Positions 61,326 through 64,000 of a stretch of DNA of 64,000 nucleotides are shown here, one piece after another. This DNA is from Macrosoma leucophasiata (lineage: Eukaryota > Arthropoda > Insecta > Lepidoptera > Hedylidae): NCBI GenBank assembly GCA_036365455.1, contig JAWQUS010000011.1:2748001-2812000 (forward strand), given 5' to 3'. The position numbers and the translations under genes were made by a program. Each line of letters begins with the position of its first letter. Within the stretch, counting starts at the first letter, position 1. The notes beneath the pieces were generated by a model that did not search any database, was not told the DNA's origin, and worked only from the letters and a program-made list of their open reading frames with translations.

Positions 61326-64000
61326 ATGACTAATAATAATTTTGTGAGGATTGATCCGTTCAATGGCAAGGATTTCGAGTTATTCGAACAGCAGTTAGAG
61401 TGTATTATAACCTTAAATGATGTCGATAAAACGAAACAAACGGCATTATTACTTACAAATGTAACATCAAAAGTGTTAGAAATTTTAAATCACTTGTGCG
61501 CACCTGTGAAACCCATAAAAAAAGACTTTAATGACCTTATTATATTGTTGAGAGATAGATTCGCAAAGTCGACATCGTCAGTGTTGGATAGAACGGCATT
61601 TCGGTCAAGAAATCAAAATATTAATGAGAGTATTGAGGATTATATAATTGAACTAAAGAAATTAGCCCAAAGATGTAATTTCAAGGACATGGAAGATCAG
61701 GTGAAAGAAAAGTTCATTGATGGAGTGAACAAACCTTTAATTAAATTTGAATTACTGAAAAATGCCGACGATACATTAGAAAACCTTGTTATACTGGCTA
61801 GGACGGTGGAAGCAGCCATCAAGCAGTCACACCTAGAACTGGAACATGGGGAACAATCTCAAGGAATAAAAGAAATGTTCTTCACAGAGCGGAAAAAGGC
61901 ACGGCTACATCCATCTACATCACAAATTAAACAAAAGCAAAGCTGGAATAAACAGTACAGAGATCCAGCAATCAAGAAAAATAGTGTTGTGTGTTATGTG
62001 TGTGGTAAAGACAATCATGTGAGGTCTGAGTGTTCATTGAAAAATAAATACTGCTCTGAATGTGGGAAACAAGGACACATTTTCCGCGTCTGTATTGTTC
62101 GTCAAACTAAAACAGTAAATGTGATGGGTGAAGAAAACCATGAAGAAGACATCCAAAATTTGTTTAAAACGGAAGACAACACCGATATGTACTGTATGTA
62201 TGCTTTTAATTTTGTTGAAAGGAAGGTACCTCCACAGTTGATAACCTTAGAAGTCGAGGGCCAATCATTGGAATTTGAACTGGACACTGGCTCTGAAGTC
62301 AGTACTTTAACCATCGAGGATAGGAATAAATTATTGCCTGGTAAGTCTATCGAACGAACTAATATTACATTTAAAAACTTTGATCAAAGCTTGTCGCAAC
62401 CTATTGGTGTAATAAGAAATTTAAATATATGTTGGAATGATACGGTAAAAAAAGCAGATGTGTATGTAGTAGGAAAGGACAAACCCAGAATTTTGGGTAG
62501 GAGCTGGCTTAACATTTTTGAGCAGTGGCCTTTAAAATTAAATGAAAATTGGTGCGACCAAAGGGTAAATGATACATGTAATCCAGTAGAGGTGATAAAA
62601 AACAAGTTCACAGAAGTATTCACACCTGGTTGGGGAGATTTTAAAGGAGAATGCATTAAATTAAAGTTAAAACCTGATGCTAAACCTAAATTTTTGCCGA
62701 TAAGACAGGTGCCCTTCGCTCTTAAAGACAAAGTTAATAATGAAATCAAAAGACTTTTATATAACAAAAGAATTGAGCCTGTAGAGTACAGTGAATGGGG
62801 CACACCTGTAATTCCAATTATGAAACCTGATGGATCAGTCAGATTATGTGGTGATTACAAAGTAACCCTTAATCCATACCTAGAAACTGACCACTATCCA
62901 CTGCCACATATAGAAACAATATTTCAAACTCTGAAAGGTGGTGAATACTATTGTGAGCTTGATTTGAAAGAAGCTTACTTGCAAGCACCATTAGATATTA
63001 ATTCACAGACCCTGACCGTTATTAATACTGAGTTCGGAATATATAAATATCTTTTCTTACCATATGGTGTGAGTACTGGACCTGGTTCATTTCAAAGATT
63101 AATGAGTATGAAATTAAATCACATACCTAACATTGTGGTTTTCATTGACAACATTTATATGTGTGGTAAAGATCTATCAGATATGAATAATACATTGGAT
63201 AAAGTGTTAACAGTCTTGAAAGAGTCTGGGTTGAAAATTAAATCAGAAAAATGTAAGTTTTTTAGAAAAAGTATAGAAGTTTTTGGATACAATATTAACA
63301 AGGTAGGCATAAGTATTGTAAAAGAGAATATTCAGCCAATATTGGCGCTATCACCACCAGAAAATATGACTATGTTAAAATCATTTCTCGGGAAAATTAA
63401 TTACTATGCACGTTTTTTGAAAGATATGGCTAGTATGATAGCTCCATTATATGAATGTACTAGGAAAGAAAAATTTAAATGGACTGAGGAATGTCAATAT
63501 AGCTTTAATTTGATAAAACAGAAATTGTCAACAGCCCAAAGTGTGTGTCATTATGACCCCAACTTACCCTTGATATTGTCTTGCGATGCCGCATCTGAAG
63601 GCATTAGTGCCATTCTATCAAATCGTGGAACTGACAATGTGATTAGACCAATAGCATTTGCCAGTAAAAAATTGAATGATAGGGAAAAGAAATATTGTAC
63701 TCTGGATAAAGAGGCTTTAGCAATTATATTTGGGATAACAAAATTTTATAACTTTTTGTATGGTCGGCACTTTGAATTGGAAACAGATAATGCAGCTCTT
63801 ATACGAATTTTTGGCCCTGATAAAGGTATCCCAAAGATGGCTGCTAAACGCTTGCAACATTATGCCATATTTTTATCGGCATTTTCTTATAAAATCAGAC
63901 ATATATCATCACATAAAAATCCGGCAGATTATTTATCTAGGAAACCAGGTGAGAATAAAAAAGATGTAGAAATTGATAAAAAGTTAGGTATATGCATTAA
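61326..64000 (+). CDS. Ty3/gypsy-type gag-pol polyprotein, cut by window end
   Basis: One frame is open for 891 codons from the first ATG after an in-frame stop at 61317-61319 to the last base of the window. Gag: residues 1 to about 215, with a helical capsid-like region. Nucleocapsid: two CX2CX4HX4C knuckles at C223-C236 and C243-C256. Aspartic protease: DTGS at 320-323. Reverse transcriptase about 456-640: LCGDYK (D510), CELDLKEAY (D546) and the active-site box FIDN (D608, N609), where the second Asp of the usual YxDD is Asn. RNase H about 730-850: D754, E796 and D821, then NPADYLSRKP. Integrase would follow outside. Gag and Pol are in one frame without a shift. Two knuckles, a short LTR and the moth host suggest the mag-like branch (inferred). 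Open throughout, so either young or recently inactive. Confidence 0.9.
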   Translation, partial: MTNNNFVRIDPFNGKDFELFEQQLECIITLNDVDKTKQTALLLTNVTSKVLEILNHLCAPVKPIKKDFNDLIILLRDRFAKSTSSVLDRTAFRSRNQNINESIEDYIIELKKLAQRCNFKDMEDQVKEKFIDGVNKPLIKFELLKNADDTLENLVILARTVEAAIKQSHLELEHGEQSQGIKEMFFTERKKARLHPSTSQIKQKQSWNKQYRDPAIKKNSVVCYVCGKDNHVRSECSLKNKYCSECGKQGHIFRVCIVRQTKTVNVMGEENHEEDIQNLFKTEDNTDMYCMYAFNFVERKVPPQLITLEVEGQSLEFELDTGSEVSTLTIEDRNKLLPGKSIERTNITFKNFDQSLSQPIGVIRNLNICWNDTVKKADVYVVGKDKPRILGRSWLNIFEQWPLKLNENWCDQRVNDTCNPVEVIKNKFTEVFTPGWGDFKGECIKLKLKPDAKPKFLPIRQVPFALKDKVNNEIKRLLYNKRIEPVEYSEWGTPVIPIMKPDGSVRLCGDYKVTLNPYLETDHYPLPHIETIFQTLKGGEYYCELDLKEAYLQAPLDINSQTLTVINTEFGIYKYLFLPYGVSTGPGSFQRLMSMKLNHIPNIVVFIDNIYMCGKDLSDMNNTLDKVLTVLKESGLKIKSEKCKFFRKSIEVFGYNINKVGISIVKENIQPILALSPPENMTMLKSFLGKINYYARFLKDMASMIAPLYECTRKEKFKWTEECQYSFNLIKQKLSTAQSVCHYDPNLPLILSCDAASEGISAILSNRGTDNVIRPIAFASKKLNDREKKYCTLDKEALAIIFGITKFYNFLYGRHFELETDNAALIRIFGPDKGIPKMAAKRLQHYAIFLSAFSYKIRHISSHKNPADYLSRKPGENKKDVEIDKKLGICI

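Overview
This window is AT-rich eukaryotic nuclear DNA, almost certainly from a lepidopteran insect (moth or butterfly). I base that on its repeats: CTAG-ended Helitron-like elements with 'GCCCGCGACTTCG' termini, a repeat ending in 'TACGGAACCCT', RTE-type LINE tails, tRNA-derived SINEs and 5S-rRNA-derived SINEs. I found no ordinary host gene. Almost everything I can name is a mobile element or a relic of one, separated by AT-rich sequence in which I see nothing.

Layout. 0-9 kb: SINE and LINE ends, the first copy of a near-identical pair (family L), family A clusters, and a 253-bp inverted duplication at 8.6-9.2 kb. 9-16 kb: tRNA-like heads, a long 'TACGGAACCCT' repeat, a nest of family A copies containing the second L copy, and a 564-bp TA-flanked element (H1). 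16-29 kb: strong hairpins, RTE and Jockey/CR1-like LINE 3' ends, a tandem duplication carrying a Helitron whose empty site is present alongside, a nested foldback, and a head-to-head pair of 5S-SINEs. 30-45 kb: paired family A copies, the second H element inside a local repeat array (family I), a five-copy tRNA-like array (family J) with a foldback insertion, and a larger foldback split by a tRNA-SINE. 46-58 kb: a double-hairpin MITE, a foldback MITE whose loop carries a complete 5S-SINE with target-site duplication, more 5S-SINEs, a 900-bp-period duplication, and a cysteine-rich gene fragment abutting a Helitron 5' end. 61-64 kb: the 5' part of a Ty3/gypsy-type LTR retrotransposon, with an open gag-pol frame running off the window.

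Relationships. Two SINE families appear to match the 3' tails of two LINE families in the same window. The 5S-SINE (family B) shares its tail with an RTE-like LINE (F), and the tRNA-SINE (family C) with another LINE (E), as expected if each SINE borrows its partner's reverse transcriptase. Family A (about 30 copies, roughly 285 bp, poly(A)-ended, common 5' end) is the most abundant repeat and I cannot assign it to a class. For family A copies I give the strand of the poly(A)-tailed sense. All family letters are my own labels; no database was consulted.
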